64,000 nucleotides of DNA from JAKFDI01 sp036676235 (GTDB lineage: Bacteria > Pseudomonadota > Gammaproteobacteria > Burkholderiales > Burkholderiaceae_C). The notes under the pieces are model-generated. The model had not been told where the DNA came from, did no database searches, and saw only the letters and a program-made list of their open reading frames with translations. The translations under genes and the position numbers were made by a program. The stretch is from NCBI GenBank assembly GCA_036676235.1, contig JAKFDI010000103.1, positions 62,001 to 126,000 of the forward strand, written 5' to 3'. This document shows positions 29,682 through 39,397 of the stretch, in pieces (position 1 is the first letter of the stretch; each line of letters opens with the position of its first letter).

Positions 29682-30215
29682 ATGAAAGACATCTACGTCA
29701 AGTTCAGCGGTACCGAGCTGCAAGGTGACAGCACCGACGACGCTCACGCGAATCAGATCGAGGTCTCCAGCTTCGTCCACAAGATCCTGCAGCCGAAGTC
29801 GTCCACCGCGTCCAGCGCGGGCGGCCACACCGCCGAGCGCACGGAGCACGGCGAAATGTTCTTCACCAAGGACATCGATCGCGCAACTCCCAAGCTGCTT
29901 CAGGCCTGTTCGGCCGGTACGAGCTACGCCAGCTGCGAGATCGAGTTCTTCCGCGCCTACGGCGGCCGCAACCAGACGTCGACGGCCGGCGGTGCCGGCA
30001 AGAGCCGCGTCATGTATCTCAAGGTGATCCTGTCGGACGTGGTTGTCTCGTCGGTCGACGTGGCGGTCACCGACGGCGAACTGCCTGCCGAGACCTTCGG
30101 CCTGAAGTACGGCAAGATCATCTGGGAGTACAAGCAGCACAAGCTCGACGGCACGTCGACGTCCACCGGCAAGGCCGGCTGGGATCTCAAGCTGAACAAG
30201 GTCGCAACGGCGTAA
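29682..30215 (+). CDS. hcp: T6SS tube protein Hcp (TssD)
   Basis: Hexameric ring protein that stacks into the inner tube and is secreted. The N-terminus MKDIYVKFSGTELQGDSTDD and the segments RTEHGEMFFTKDIDRATP and FGLKYGKIIWEYKQHKLDG match the longer Hcp type common in Burkholderiales (about 170 residues). An AGGGAAGA Shine-Dalgarno precedes it. No extended C-terminal effector domain is present. Confidence 0.95.
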   Translation: MKDIYVKFSGTELQGDSTDDAHANQIEVSSFVHKILQPKSSTASSAGGHTAERTEHGEMFFTKDIDRATPKLLQACSAGTSYASCEIEFFRAYGGRNQTSTAGGAGKSRVMYLKVILSDVVVSSVDVAVTDGELPAETFGLKYGKIIWEYKQHKLDGTSTSTGKAGWDLKLNKVATA

Positions 30216-30265
30216 GTCGAAACGATCCCTGCAGAGCGGCCACCGGTCGCTCTTCCTTCGATCCC

Positions 30266-30754
30266 ATGTACCTCCCTTCACTGCTCGATCGATTGACCGA
30301 AGGCTCCGGCCCGGCCGCGCAGGCGGCCGACCCGCGGTACTCGATGGATCAGATGAAGGAAACGGTGGGTCGCGACATCGAGGCGATCCTGAACAGCCGG
30401 CCGGCTTGGTGCCCAGAAGAGCTGGCTCGATTCCCTCATGCCGCGAAATCGGTGATCACGCTCGGACTGCCCGATATCTCATCGCTGAGTCTTGGCAGTG
30501 ATGCCGACCGCCGAACCATCGTCGAGGGAATCCGCTCGGCGCTGTTGCGCGGCGACTCGCGCCTGTCGAGCGTCCAGGTGAGCGTGCGCGAGACCACCAG
30601 TGCCACGCCGGTCGACCGCCTGGTGTTCTCGATTCGAGCCAACGTTCGCCTCAACCTGGGCACCGAGGCAGTGAACTTCGACGCGGTGATGCGCCCGGGC
30701 TCTTCCCTGTACGAAGTCCGCAAACCCGAGCAGGGCCGCGAACGGCTCGCGTGA
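30266..30754 (+). CDS. tssE: T6SS baseplate protein TssE (gp25-like)
   Basis: Baseplate component that starts sheath polymerisation. The 162 residues have the gp25 features MKETVGRDIEAILNSR, GLPDISSLSLGSDADRR and SIRANVRLNLG. Its stop overlaps the tssF reading frame. It follows hcp by 50 bp. Confidence 0.93.
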   Translation: MYLPSLLDRLTEGSGPAAQAADPRYSMDQMKETVGRDIEAILNSRPAWCPEELARFPHAAKSVITLGLPDISSLSLGSDADRRTIVEGIRSALLRGDSRLSSVQVSVRETTSATPVDRLVFSIRANVRLNLGTEAVNFDAVMRPGSSLYEVRKPEQGRERLA

Positions 30755-30774
30755 CGAGCCGGAGTGCCAGCCCC

Positions 30775-32625
30775 ATGGAGAACCTTCTTCCTCACTACGA
30801 GCGCGAACTTGCCTTCCTCCGCGGCCACGCCGGAGACTTCGCGCGGCAGTATCCGAAGATTGCCGGCCGGCTCAAGCTGAGCGGTGATGTCGGTGAAGAC
30901 CCGCACGTCGAGCGGCTGATCGAATCCTTCGCGCTGCTGTCGTCGCGTATTCACAAGCGGCTCGACGACGACTTTCCGCTGTTCACTGAATCGTTCCTCG
31001 ACGTTCTCTACCCGCACTATCTGCGCCCCTTTCCGTCTTGCGCCATCGCCCGCTTCGATACCTCATCGGGTGCCGGCGGTCAGATGACCAAGGGCTCCAT
31101 CATCGAGCGCGGCGCATCGCTCAACACGCGGCCGGTGCGCGGCGTGACCTGCCGCTTCCGGACGAGCTATGACGTGGCGGTGCTTCCGGTTCGCGTGAAC
31201 GCCGTTGCGTTTCGCGGTACGGTGAACGCGCCGACGGGGTCGCCGGTGCCGAGGGGTTCGACCTCCGACCTGCAGATCGAAATCGAGCTTCAATCGCCGC
31301 AGGCGCAATGGGGCACGCTCGGGGTTCCGTATCTGCGGCTTTACCTCGATGGTGAGGCCTCGCAGGTCAGCGCATTGCGCGAGGCGCTGTGCGGCCGGGT
31401 GCTGGGCTGCCTGGTGCAGACCGATCCCACCGGCCCATGGGTTGATGCTGGAGATTCATGCCCCAAGCCTGTTGGGTTTGCGGAAGACGAATCGTTGATC
31501 GACTTCGACGCGCGCTCCCATCCCGCCTATCGCTTGCTGACCGAATACTTCGCGTTCCCCGAGAAGTTCAACTTTGTCGACCTGCCGCTTCCCCGGGCCT
31601 TGCTCGATTCGGGGGCACGGCGGGTGACGCTGCACTACCTAATGTCGGGCGTGCGCTCGGATTCCGATGAAGCTCGTCTGCTGGAGACCATCACAGAGAA
31701 GAACCTGCTGACAGGTTGCACGCCGGTCGTGAACCTGTTTCGGCAGAAGGCTGATCCCATCCGGGTGACGCATGCCGCTGCCGGCTACCCCGTACTTCCC
31801 GACGGGCGGCGGGCCTTCGGCTACGAGGTCCACACGATCGAGCGTGTCTACCGGCTCCAGCAGACGCCGCAGGGCGAGACGATCGCCGAGTTCCGGCCGT
31901 TCTACTCGCTTCAACACGAGGAACTGCTGAGCGAAGGCGAGAGTGGCGGGCGCTACTGGCATGCACATCGAGACGACGACATGGCCAGCCTCAGCCCGGG
32001 CTTCGAGACGGAGTTGTCCATCGTCGATGTCGATTTCGACCCGGCCGCTGCGCAGACCGACACGCTGTCGGTCGATGTGACCGCGACTAACCGCGATCTG
32101 CCGAGCCAGTTGTCCATCGGCGCACCCGGTGGAGATCTGACGATGGATGGCGGCAGCGCGGCGCGCGAGATCCGCTTCATGCGCAAGCCTTCGCCGAGCC
32201 ACCGCTTCGAGCGCGGCCACGGCGCGCACTGGCGTCTGATCTCGCACCTGTCGCTGAATCATCTGTCGCTGTCCGGCGGCGGCATCGAAGCGTTGAAGGA
32301 ACTGCTGCGCCTGTACGACCTGCCGCGCAGCGCCACCAATCGGCGCCTGCTGGACGGCATCGTGTCCATCGACTACAGCGCTGCCAGCGCCTGTTTACCC
32401 GGCAATCCGTTCGTGACCTTCGTGCGCGGCACCGAGATTCGGCTCGCAGTCGAAGAGCAGCACTTCGTTGGCAGCGGCCTGCGTCTCTTTGCCCAGGTGC
32501 TGGAGCACTTCTTCGGGCTGTATGCCCACACGAACAGCTTCACGCAGCTGAAGATCGTTTCCGCGCGCACCCGCGAAGAGTTGATCGTATGTCCACGCCG
32601 CAGCGGCGACAGCCCGTTGCTGTAG
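30775..32625 (+). CDS. tssF: T6SS baseplate protein TssF
   Basis: The start was taken at MENLLPHYERELAFLRGH with GGAG about 10 nt upstream; an in-frame GTG lies at 30751. It shows ARQYPKIAGRLKLSGDVGEDPHVERLIESFA-type opening (landmarks PKIAGRL and DPHVERLIESFA) and the FPSCAIARF segment typical of TssF. The 616 residues fit the family. The 3' end overlaps tssG by 37 bp, indicating coupled translation of the two wedge proteins. Confidence 0.94.
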   Translation: MENLLPHYERELAFLRGHAGDFARQYPKIAGRLKLSGDVGEDPHVERLIESFALLSSRIHKRLDDDFPLFTESFLDVLYPHYLRPFPSCAIARFDTSSGAGGQMTKGSIIERGASLNTRPVRGVTCRFRTSYDVAVLPVRVNAVAFRGTVNAPTGSPVPRGSTSDLQIEIELQSPQAQWGTLGVPYLRLYLDGEASQVSALREALCGRVLGCLVQTDPTGPWVDAGDSCPKPVGFAEDESLIDFDARSHPAYRLLTEYFAFPEKFNFVDLPLPRALLDSGARRVTLHYLMSGVRSDSDEARLLETITEKNLLTGCTPVVNLFRQKADPIRVTHAAAGYPVLPDGRRAFGYEVHTIERVYRLQQTPQGETIAEFRPFYSLQHEELLSEGESGGRYWHAHRDDDMASLSPGFETELSIVDVDFDPAAAQTDTLSVDVTATNRDLPSQLSIGAPGGDLTMDGGSAAREIRFMRKPSPSHRFERGHGAHWRLISHLSLNHLSLSGGGIEALKELLRLYDLPRSATNRRLLDGIVSIDYSAASACLPGNPFVTFVRGTEIRLAVEEQHFVGSGLRLFAQVLEHFFGLYAHTNSFTQLKIVSARTREELIVCPRRSGDSPLL

Positions 32626-33719
32626 TTCACCAGCTGCTCGAGGAGCCGCATCGCTTCGGATTCTTCCAGGCGGTGCGCCTGCTGGAGCGCTGGTTCATGC
32701 GGCATGAGGCGCTTCACGGCGGCCTCGTGCTCGGCCGGCGACTGCAGTTCCGCAACTCGCTGTCGCTCGGCTTTCCGGCCAGCGAAATCGCGGCCTTCAA
32801 GGTGGTGTCCGCAACGCCACAAGACATCGATCTCGTGCTGCCGATCGATGCGACTCCTGAAACCGGCGACGACACGGGCCTGCTGCCGGCGTTGCGAAGC
32901 TCCCGCACGGTCGGCCACATCGAGATCACACCGGCATTCGTCGGCCTGCTGGGCGTCGGTGGCGCGCTACCGATCTTCTATACCGAGCTGCTTACCCAGC
33001 GCGAGGCCTACGACAAGGACACGGGCGCGCGTGCCTTTCTCGACGTCTTCCTGCACCGGGCCGTCGTTCTCTTCTATGAGGCCTGGCGCAAGCATCGCCT
33101 GCCGATCCAGTTCGAGACCGACAGGCGCAATCGATTTCTTCCCCTGATGTTGTCGGTCAGCGGCGTCGGACACCCGGCACTGCGCGACCGGTTGAAGGCG
33201 CGGGCGGGCGGCGTGGCCGACGACACGCTGGCCTTTTTCGGCGGCCTGCTGCAGCAGCGCACCGTCTCGGCCGCGGTGCTGCAGCGCATGGTGGCGCACT
33301 ACTTCAAGGTGGCGGTACGCGTGGATCAGTTCGTCGGCCGGTGGTTCACCATGCCCACGGGGAACCAGACGCGTCTCGGCCTCACGAACGCGCAACTCGG
33401 CGGCAACGCGCTGTCCGGCGAGCGCGTCTGGCAGCGCGATCTGCGCATGCGCCTGACGCTCGGCCCGATGTCGCGCGAGAAGCTGCGGCGCTTCCTGCCC
33501 GGCGGCCCGGGCGCGCTTGCGCTGCGCGAGCTGCTCACCATGCTCACGGGCGTGTCGCTCGAGTACGAGATTCGCCTCTCGCTGCGCGCCGAAGACGTGC
33601 AGGGCGTGCGTCTCGCCGACGACACCGGCCCGCGACTCGGTTGGGACGGATTCCTTGTCACCCGACCCGCCGCCGAAGACCGCAGCGACGCAGGCTACGA
33701 CATTCATTCGCTCGCCTGA
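32589..33719 (+). CDS. tssG: T6SS baseplate protein TssG
   Basis: TssG joins with TssF, TssE and TssK in the baseplate wedge. The landmarks RFGFFQAVRLLERW near the N-terminus, AFVGLLGVGGALPIFYTELL, and the C-terminal WQRDLRMRLTLGPMSREKLRRFLPGG region (key words RMRLTLGPM and RRFLPGG) are present. It has 376 residues. A leaderless-looking start sits inside tssF and agrees with the usual tssF-tssG overlap. Confidence 0.93.
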   Translation: MSTPQRRQPVAVVHQLLEEPHRFGFFQAVRLLERWFMRHEALHGGLVLGRRLQFRNSLSLGFPASEIAAFKVVSATPQDIDLVLPIDATPETGDDTGLLPALRSSRTVGHIEITPAFVGLLGVGGALPIFYTELLTQREAYDKDTGARAFLDVFLHRAVVLFYEAWRKHRLPIQFETDRRNRFLPLMLSVSGVGHPALRDRLKARAGGVADDTLAFFGGLLQQRTVSAAVLQRMVAHYFKVAVRVDQFVGRWFTMPTGNQTRLGLTNAQLGGNALSGERVWQRDLRMRLTLGPMSREKLRRFLPGGPGALALRELLTMLTGVSLEYEIRLSLRAEDVQGVRLADDTGPRLGWDGFLVTRPAAEDRSDAGYDIHSLA

Positions 33720-33769
33720 AACGCCGCGTCATCCCAGATCGCACACCTCCTGTCCACGCATTGCCTTCG

Positions 33770-36496
33770 ATGAGCACCAACCTCAAGACGCTGATTTCCA
33801 AGCTCGACGACACCTGCAGGCATGCCGCCGAGCGCGCGGCGGCGTTGTGCATGGCGCGAGGCCACTACGAAGTCGACATCGAACACTTGCTTCTTGCCTT
33901 GCTCGAGCAGCCGCAAGGCGATCTGGTCGTGCTGTGCAAGCGTTTCGACGTCTCCACCACGCAGTTGCAGCGCGACCTCGAAGCGGAGATTGGCCGCTTC
34001 AAGACCGGCAACACCCGCACGCCGGTGTTCGGCACGCACCTGCCGACGCTGCTCGAGCATGCGTGGCTGATTGCCTCGCTCGACGCCCATCACAGCCGGA
34101 TCCGCGGCGGCCATCTGCTGCTCGCATTGCTGGCCGATGCCGGCCTCGCCCAACTGGCGCTTCGCAGCAGCCAGTTGTTCGTCCGCTTCAAGCTCGACGA
34201 ACTCAAGCATCGGCTGCCCGAGATCACGATCGACTCACAAGAGAACGCGAATGCCTTTCGGTCCACCGATGCGACGCCGACCGAGGCCCGGCAAGCAGAC
34301 GAGCAGGCGCTCCCCCAGCCCGGCACCACGCCGGCGCTGGACCAGTTCACGACCAATCTCACCCAGCGTGCGCGCGACGGCGGCCTAGATCCGGTAATCG
34401 GGCGCGACACCGAGATCCGCCTCGCGATCGACATCCTGATGCGCCGCCGCCAGAACAACCCCATCCTCACCGGCGAGGCAGGTGTGGGCAAGACGGCGGT
34501 GGTCGAGGGCCTCGCACTGCGCATCGCCGCGGGCGACGTGCCACTGCCGCTGCAGGGCGTGGAGCTGCACGCGCTCGACATGGGCCTGCTGCAGGCGGGC
34601 GCGAGCGTCAAAGGCGAGTTCGAGAACCGCCTGAAGAACGTGATCGACGAAGTCAAGAAGAGCCCGCATCCCATCGTGCTTTTCATCGACGAGGCGCACA
34701 CCATGATCGGCGCCGGCGGGCAAGCCGGGCAGAACGATGCCGCCAACCTGCTCAAGCCGGCACTGGCCCGCGGCGAGCTGCGCACGGTGGCGGCCACCAC
34801 CTGGGGCGAGTACAAGAAGTATTTCGAGAAGGACGCCGCGCTGGCCCGCCGCTTCCAGGTGGTGAAGGTCGAGGAGCCGAGCGAACCGCTGGCTGCCGCC
34901 ATGCTGCGTGGCATGGCGCCGCTGATGGAGAAGCACTTCAAGGTGCGTGTGTTCGACGAGGCCATCACCGAGGCGGTGCGGCTGTCGGCGCGCTACATCA
35001 GCGGGCGGCAGCTTCCCGACAAGGCCATCAGCGTGCTCGACACGGCGTGCGCCAAGGTCGCGCTCGGCCAGAACGCGGTGCCCGCGGCGATGGAGGAAAC
35101 CGTTAAGTCGCTGGAGCGGCTCGATGCCGAGATCGCCGCGCTCGAACGCGAGGCGGCGACCGGTGCGCCGCATGCGCTGCGACTGGACGAGTTGCGTGCG
35201 CGCCGTGCCGCGTCGATGCGCGATCTCGACGCCTTGCGCCGGCGCCACACGAGCGAAAAGGTGCTGGTCGACGAGATTCAAGCCCTGCGTGCGGCATTGG
35301 AGTTGCAGCCACCAAAGGCGATGGCCGACGATGCGGTGCAACCGAAGAAGCCGTCTTCAAGGCGGACAGGTGGGGCAGCCAACAAGCTGCCGGCTGCCTT
35401 GACCGAGCAGCAGGCGCAGCTTCAATCGAAGATCGACGCGCTCAGCCGATTGCAGGGCGAGGAGCCGATGATCCCGATGCAGGTCGACGGCCATGTCGTG
35501 GCCGAGATCGTCGCCGCATGGACAGGCATTCCGCTCGGCAAGATGGTCAAGGACGAGATCAAGACGGTGCTGAACCTGAGGCCGCTGCTCGAGGAACGCG
35601 TCATCGGCCAGAACCACGCGCTCGAAGCGGTGGCGCAGCGCGTGCGCACGGCGCGTGCCAACCTCGAAGACCCGAACAAGCCTAAAGGCGTGTTCATGTT
35701 CGTCGGCCCCAGCGGTGTGGGCAAGACCGAGACGGCGCTCGCGCTGGCCGACATCCTGTATGGCGGCGAGAAGAAGCTCATCATCATCAACATGAGCGAG
35801 TACCAGGAGGCGCACAGCGTCTCGGGTCTCAAGGGTTCGCCGCCGGGCTACGTGGGCTACGGCGAAGGCGGTGTGCTGACCGAAGCCGTGCGCCGCAACC
35901 CGTACAGCGTGGTGCTGCTCGACGAAGTGGAGAAGGCCCATCCCGACGTGCTCGAGATGTTCTTCCAGGTCTTCGACAAGGGCGTGATGGACGACGCGGA
36001 AGGGCGCGAGATCGACTTTCGCAACACCGTCATCATCCTCACCAGCAACGTCGGCTCGACGCAGATCATGCAGGCCTGCCTCAACAAGCCCGCGGCGGAT
36101 CTGCCTGCGGCCGACGCATTGGGCGAGGCCCTGCGATCGGTGCTCTACAAGAGCTTCAAGCCGGCATTCCTCGGGCGGCTGAAGGTGGTGCCGTACTACC
36201 CGATCAGCGACGACGTGCTCGAGCGCATCATCCGGCTCAAGCTGGATCGGATCGCCCGGCGCGTGGGCGTCAATCACAAGGCCGTGTTCGACTACGACAG
36301 CAAGCTGGTCGAAGCCGTTCTCGCGCGCTGCACCGAAGTCGACACCGGCGCGCGCAACGTCGACCACATCCTCAACGGCACGCTGTTGCCGCAGATCGCC
36401 GAAGAAGTGCTGGCCCGCATGGCCGAAGGCAACCCGATCGCACGCATCAAGGTCGGCGCAGCGAAGAACGGTGACTTCCGCTACGCCGTTGCCTGA
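33770..36496 (+). CDS. clpV: T6SS sheath-recycling AAA+ ATPase ClpV (TssH)
   Basis: Disassembles contracted TssBC sheaths. The start MSTNLKTLISKLDDTC is 50 bp after tssG. Domains: N-terminal Clp repeat (residues 1-160), first AAA+ with Walker A GEAGVGKT at about 235 and a DEAHT Walker B, a coiled middle domain (about 440-560) with a lysine/serine-rich insert, and a second AAA+ with GPSGVGKT at about 646. It has 908 residues, typical of ClpV. No truncation is seen. Confidence 0.95.
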   Translation: MSTNLKTLISKLDDTCRHAAERAAALCMARGHYEVDIEHLLLALLEQPQGDLVVLCKRFDVSTTQLQRDLEAEIGRFKTGNTRTPVFGTHLPTLLEHAWLIASLDAHHSRIRGGHLLLALLADAGLAQLALRSSQLFVRFKLDELKHRLPEITIDSQENANAFRSTDATPTEARQADEQALPQPGTTPALDQFTTNLTQRARDGGLDPVIGRDTEIRLAIDILMRRRQNNPILTGEAGVGKTAVVEGLALRIAAGDVPLPLQGVELHALDMGLLQAGASVKGEFENRLKNVIDEVKKSPHPIVLFIDEAHTMIGAGGQAGQNDAANLLKPALARGELRTVAATTWGEYKKYFEKDAALARRFQVVKVEEPSEPLAAAMLRGMAPLMEKHFKVRVFDEAITEAVRLSARYISGRQLPDKAISVLDTACAKVALGQNAVPAAMEETVKSLERLDAEIAALEREAATGAPHALRLDELRARRAASMRDLDALRRRHTSEKVLVDEIQALRAALELQPPKAMADDAVQPKKPSSRRTGGAANKLPAALTEQQAQLQSKIDALSRLQGEEPMIPMQVDGHVVAEIVAAWTGIPLGKMVKDEIKTVLNLRPLLEERVIGQNHALEAVAQRVRTARANLEDPNKPKGVFMFVGPSGVGKTETALALADILYGGEKKLIIINMSEYQEAHSVSGLKGSPPGYVGYGEGGVLTEAVRRNPYSVVLLDEVEKAHPDVLEMFFQVFDKGVMDDAEGREIDFRNTVIILTSNVGSTQIMQACLNKPAADLPAADALGEALRSVLYKSFKPAFLGRLKVVPYYPISDDVLERIIRLKLDRIARRVGVNHKAVFDYDSKLVEAVLARCTEVDTGARNVDHILNGTLLPQIAEEVLARMAEGNPIARIKVGAAKNGDFRYAVA

Positions 36497-36518
36497 ACAA
36501 GACTGCGAAAGACCGCCC

Positions 36519-36899
36519 ATGTCGCCCAAGCACAGGCAACGCATCGCCGGCCACTGCGCCGCCGTCAGCTGGCAGCGTCTCAGGCTGCAGCGCCCCGGCC
36601 TGATCACGGGCGCGAGCGGCCCGGAGACCGTGGTCGACTGGCTCGAATCCGCCGCGCCGCCGGCGCATGCCGATGCAGCGACGCTGCTGCGAAGCCTGTC
36701 GGCGGGCCCGTGGTGGATGGAGCCGCAACAGCCGTCGCAGCGGCACGTGCTCACCCTTCACTGCGGCGGCATGTGGATGCTGTTCCTGCGCCCCTTTCCG
36801 ACCTGGCATGTGCTGCGCATCGCGCGCCCGCAGCGTGCTGCCGCCGCGCTGGCACGCCGCCTCGCCGCCATGAGCCCCCGCAGCGGACAGCGTTCATGA
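36519..36899 (+). CDS. Unknown small protein between clpV and vgrG
   Basis: A 126-residue protein that I do not recognise. Start ATG 36519 with GAAAGA upstream; it ends overlapping the vgrG ATG (ATGA), strong evidence that it is a real gene. It is Arg-, Ala- and Trp-rich with no signal or membrane segment. Landmarks are VSWQRLRLQRPGLITGA, WWMEPQQPSQRHVLTLH and MWMLFLRPFPTWHVLRIAR. The position suggests an adaptor, chaperone or VgrG-loading role; that is inference. Confidence 0.6.
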   Translation: MSPKHRQRIAGHCAAVSWQRLRLQRPGLITGASGPETVVDWLESAAPPAHADAATLLRSLSAGPWWMEPQQPSQRHVLTLHCGGMWMLFLRPFPTWHVLRIARPQRAAAALARRLAAMSPRSGQRS

Positions 36900-39385
36900 A
36901 CCCCGTCCATTCGCTGCTAGCGCTGGCCGGCGCCGCCCCGACGCAAGACAACCGCCTGCTTGAACTCCACACCGTGCTCGGCGCCGACGTGCTCGTGGCC
37001 GAGCGGGCCGAGATCGACGAAGGTATTGCGCCGCACCCCGTGGCGCTGGCAAGTGCCGACGCCGGCAAGGACGATGCGCCCGACACGGGCTACCGCATGG
37101 TGGTGCATGCGCTCTCGGTCGATGCCCACATCGAACTCAAGCAGCTCATCGGCCAGCCGGCGCTCGTTGAGCTGCTGACGAGCCACAGCCGCACGGCCCT
37201 GCGGCCCTGGCACGGGCACATCACGCGCGCGGCCATGGTCGGCAGCGATGGGGGCCTCGCGCGCTATAGGCTAGTGATCGAGCCGTGGCTCGGTTTCCTC
37301 GCCCACCGGCAGGACAGCCGGGTGTTCCAGGGCCAGACCGTGCGGCAGATCGTCGACGAGGTGTTGGCCGACTACCAGGCGCAAGGCCGGCTCGCACCGG
37401 CGTGGCGCTGGGAGATCGCCGACGACACGGTCTATCCCACGCGTAGCCTCTGCATCCAGTACCAGGAGAGCGACCTCCAGTTCGTGCAACGCCTGCTGCG
37501 CGAGGAAGGCCTGTTCCACTGGTTCGAGCACACCGGCGCCGCGCACGACCCGTCGCTGGGCGCGCACACGCTCGTCATCGCCGACCACAACGGCGCCTTC
37601 GCGCCCAATGCCCAAGCCGACGTGCGCTACACCCAGAGCAGCGTCGCCCTGAAGGAAGACAGCCTCACCCGCTGGCAGCGCACAGCGCGGTTGCAGACCT
37701 CGGCCGTGCAGCTCGCGAGCCCCGACTACCGCACACTCGGCCTGCGCGAGGCCGCGCAAACAGGCATCGGCAGGGTGGTTCCCGAACTGCTGCTGGACGA
37801 CATCCCCGGCGCCTACGCCTACGAAGACTCTGCGCAGGGCGAGCGCCTGGCGCTGCGGCAGATGCAGGCCATCGACGCGCTGCGCTTTCAGGTGCGCGCG
37901 CAAGGGAGCGTGCGAACCACCGCCCCCGGCAGCACCTTCACCCTGCGCGACCACCCCGTGCACGACGGCAGCGACGACGCGCGCGACCGCTTCGTCACCC
38001 TGCGGGTTCGTCATCGCGCGCGCAACAACCTGCAGGCCGACGCCAAGGCCGCGACGCGCCAAGCGGTGGATGCCCCGGCTGCGGCGACCGACCGCTCGGG
38101 TCTTCCAAACGACAGCGACGAACCTCTCTACACCTGCCACTTCGTGGCCCAGCCCGCTGCCGTGGCAGTGCGCAGCGTGGCGCTCGACGACGACGGCCAT
38201 CCCGACCCGAGGCTGCACCCACGCCCCACCATCCACGGCGTGCAGACCGCCGTGGTCGTCGGCCTTGGCGAACCGGTGCACACCGACCGCGATCACCGCA
38301 TCAAGCTGCAGTTCCACTGGCAGCGCGGCGGGCGCGGCAGCCACCGGCTCGATGCACCGACTGGCGACAACGCCCCGGCGAGCGACGCCTCCGGTACCTG
38401 GGTGCGCGTCGCCGAAAGCGTGGCCGGTGCCAACTGGGGCAGCCACTTCGTGCCGCGCCTGGGGCAGGAAGTGCTGGTCAGCTTCATCGAAGGCGATATC
38501 GACCGCCCGGTGGTCATCGGCACCCTCTACAACGGCAGCGGCCAGGCCGACGCACAAGGCAACAGCGTTCCCGGCGGAGCCGCCACAGCGACCGGCAACG
38601 CCAACGCCTGGTTCCCCGGCGATACGACCCAAGGCGATCTGCAAGCCCACCGGCACGCAGCGGTGCTCGCCGGCTACAAGACCCAGGAACTCGCCAGCAG
38701 CCAGAGCGGCGCGGGCGGCTACAACCAGTTCGTGTTCGACGACACGCCGGGCGGCAACCGCATCGAGCTGTCGACCACGACGGCGCGCACGCGGCTGCAG
38801 CTCGGCCACCTGCTGAACCAGAGCGACAACCAGCGGCTGCAGCCGCGTGGCCACGGCATCGATCTCGCGACCGGCGCGTGGGGCGCCGTGCGCGCCGGCA
38901 GCGGCTTGCTGCTCAGCGCGCATGGGCGGTCGGGCAGTCAGAACGCTGGGCATCAGATCGACAGCCGCGAGGCGCAGGCGATGCTCGAGCAAGCCAATGA
39001 GCTGATGCGCAGCTTGGCTGAATCGGCGCAGAAGCAGAACGGGAAGTTGCCGCAAGAGACAGAGGCCGTGCGGTTGACGGCCAAACAGGCGATTGGAAGT
39101 CAGTTGGTACAGCTATCGCTGGTGTCATCGCTCGAAGCAGTGCAATCACGGCTTCTGCAATCAACGATGTTGACGCCATCGCAGGCCGCCTCGTTCGACG
39201 AACAGTTTGTACTCCTGGACCAGGACGGGCAACCACTTGCAGACCTGCCGTACAAGATCGTCACAGAGTCGGGCGCCGTTCTTGAGGGCGTAACGGACAG
39301 GGAAGGGCGCACGCGGCGCGTCGGCACGGACATATCCGAATCCCTCGCCATCGAGGCAGATCTCGCGGCGTACTTTGTGAGTTGA
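36896..39385 (+). CDS. vgrG: T6SS spike protein VgrG (TssI) with short tail extension
   Basis: Trimeric needle tip that delivers effectors. The gp27-like N-terminal domain is followed by the gp5 OB-type domain (TWVRVAESVAGANWGSHFVP, LGQEVLVSFIEGDIDRPVVI, then the needle). A shortened DUF2345-like segment (WGAVRAGSGLLLSAHGR, EAQAMLEQANELMRSLAE) follows. The end is a transthyretin-like extension, FVLLDQDGQPLADLPYKI... TDREGRTRRVGTD. Such tails act as docking sites for effectors in several T6SSs. The 829-residue protein starts at the ATG overlapping the previous stop. No PAAR gene follows. Confidence 0.93.
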   Translation: MNPVHSLLALAGAAPTQDNRLLELHTVLGADVLVAERAEIDEGIAPHPVALASADAGKDDAPDTGYRMVVHALSVDAHIELKQLIGQPALVELLTSHSRTALRPWHGHITRAAMVGSDGGLARYRLVIEPWLGFLAHRQDSRVFQGQTVRQIVDEVLADYQAQGRLAPAWRWEIADDTVYPTRSLCIQYQESDLQFVQRLLREEGLFHWFEHTGAAHDPSLGAHTLVIADHNGAFAPNAQADVRYTQSSVALKEDSLTRWQRTARLQTSAVQLASPDYRTLGLREAAQTGIGRVVPELLLDDIPGAYAYEDSAQGERLALRQMQAIDALRFQVRAQGSVRTTAPGSTFTLRDHPVHDGSDDARDRFVTLRVRHRARNNLQADAKAATRQAVDAPAAATDRSGLPNDSDEPLYTCHFVAQPAAVAVRSVALDDDGHPDPRLHPRPTIHGVQTAVVVGLGEPVHTDRDHRIKLQFHWQRGGRGSHRLDAPTGDNAPASDASGTWVRVAESVAGANWGSHFVPRLGQEVLVSFIEGDIDRPVVIGTLYNGSGQADAQGNSVPGGAATATGNANAWFPGDTTQGDLQAHRHAAVLAGYKTQELASSQSGAGGYNQFVFDDTPGGNRIELSTTTARTRLQLGHLLNQSDNQRLQPRGHGIDLATGAWGAVRAGSGLLLSAHGRSGSQNAGHQIDSREAQAMLEQANELMRSLAESAQKQNGKLPQETEAVRLTAKQAIGSQLVQLSLVSSLEAVQSRLLQSTMLTPSQAASFDEQFVLLDQDGQPLADLPYKIVTESGAVLEGVTDREGRTRRVGTDISESLAIEADLAAYFVS

Positions 39386-39397
39386 CGGGGAGATCCA

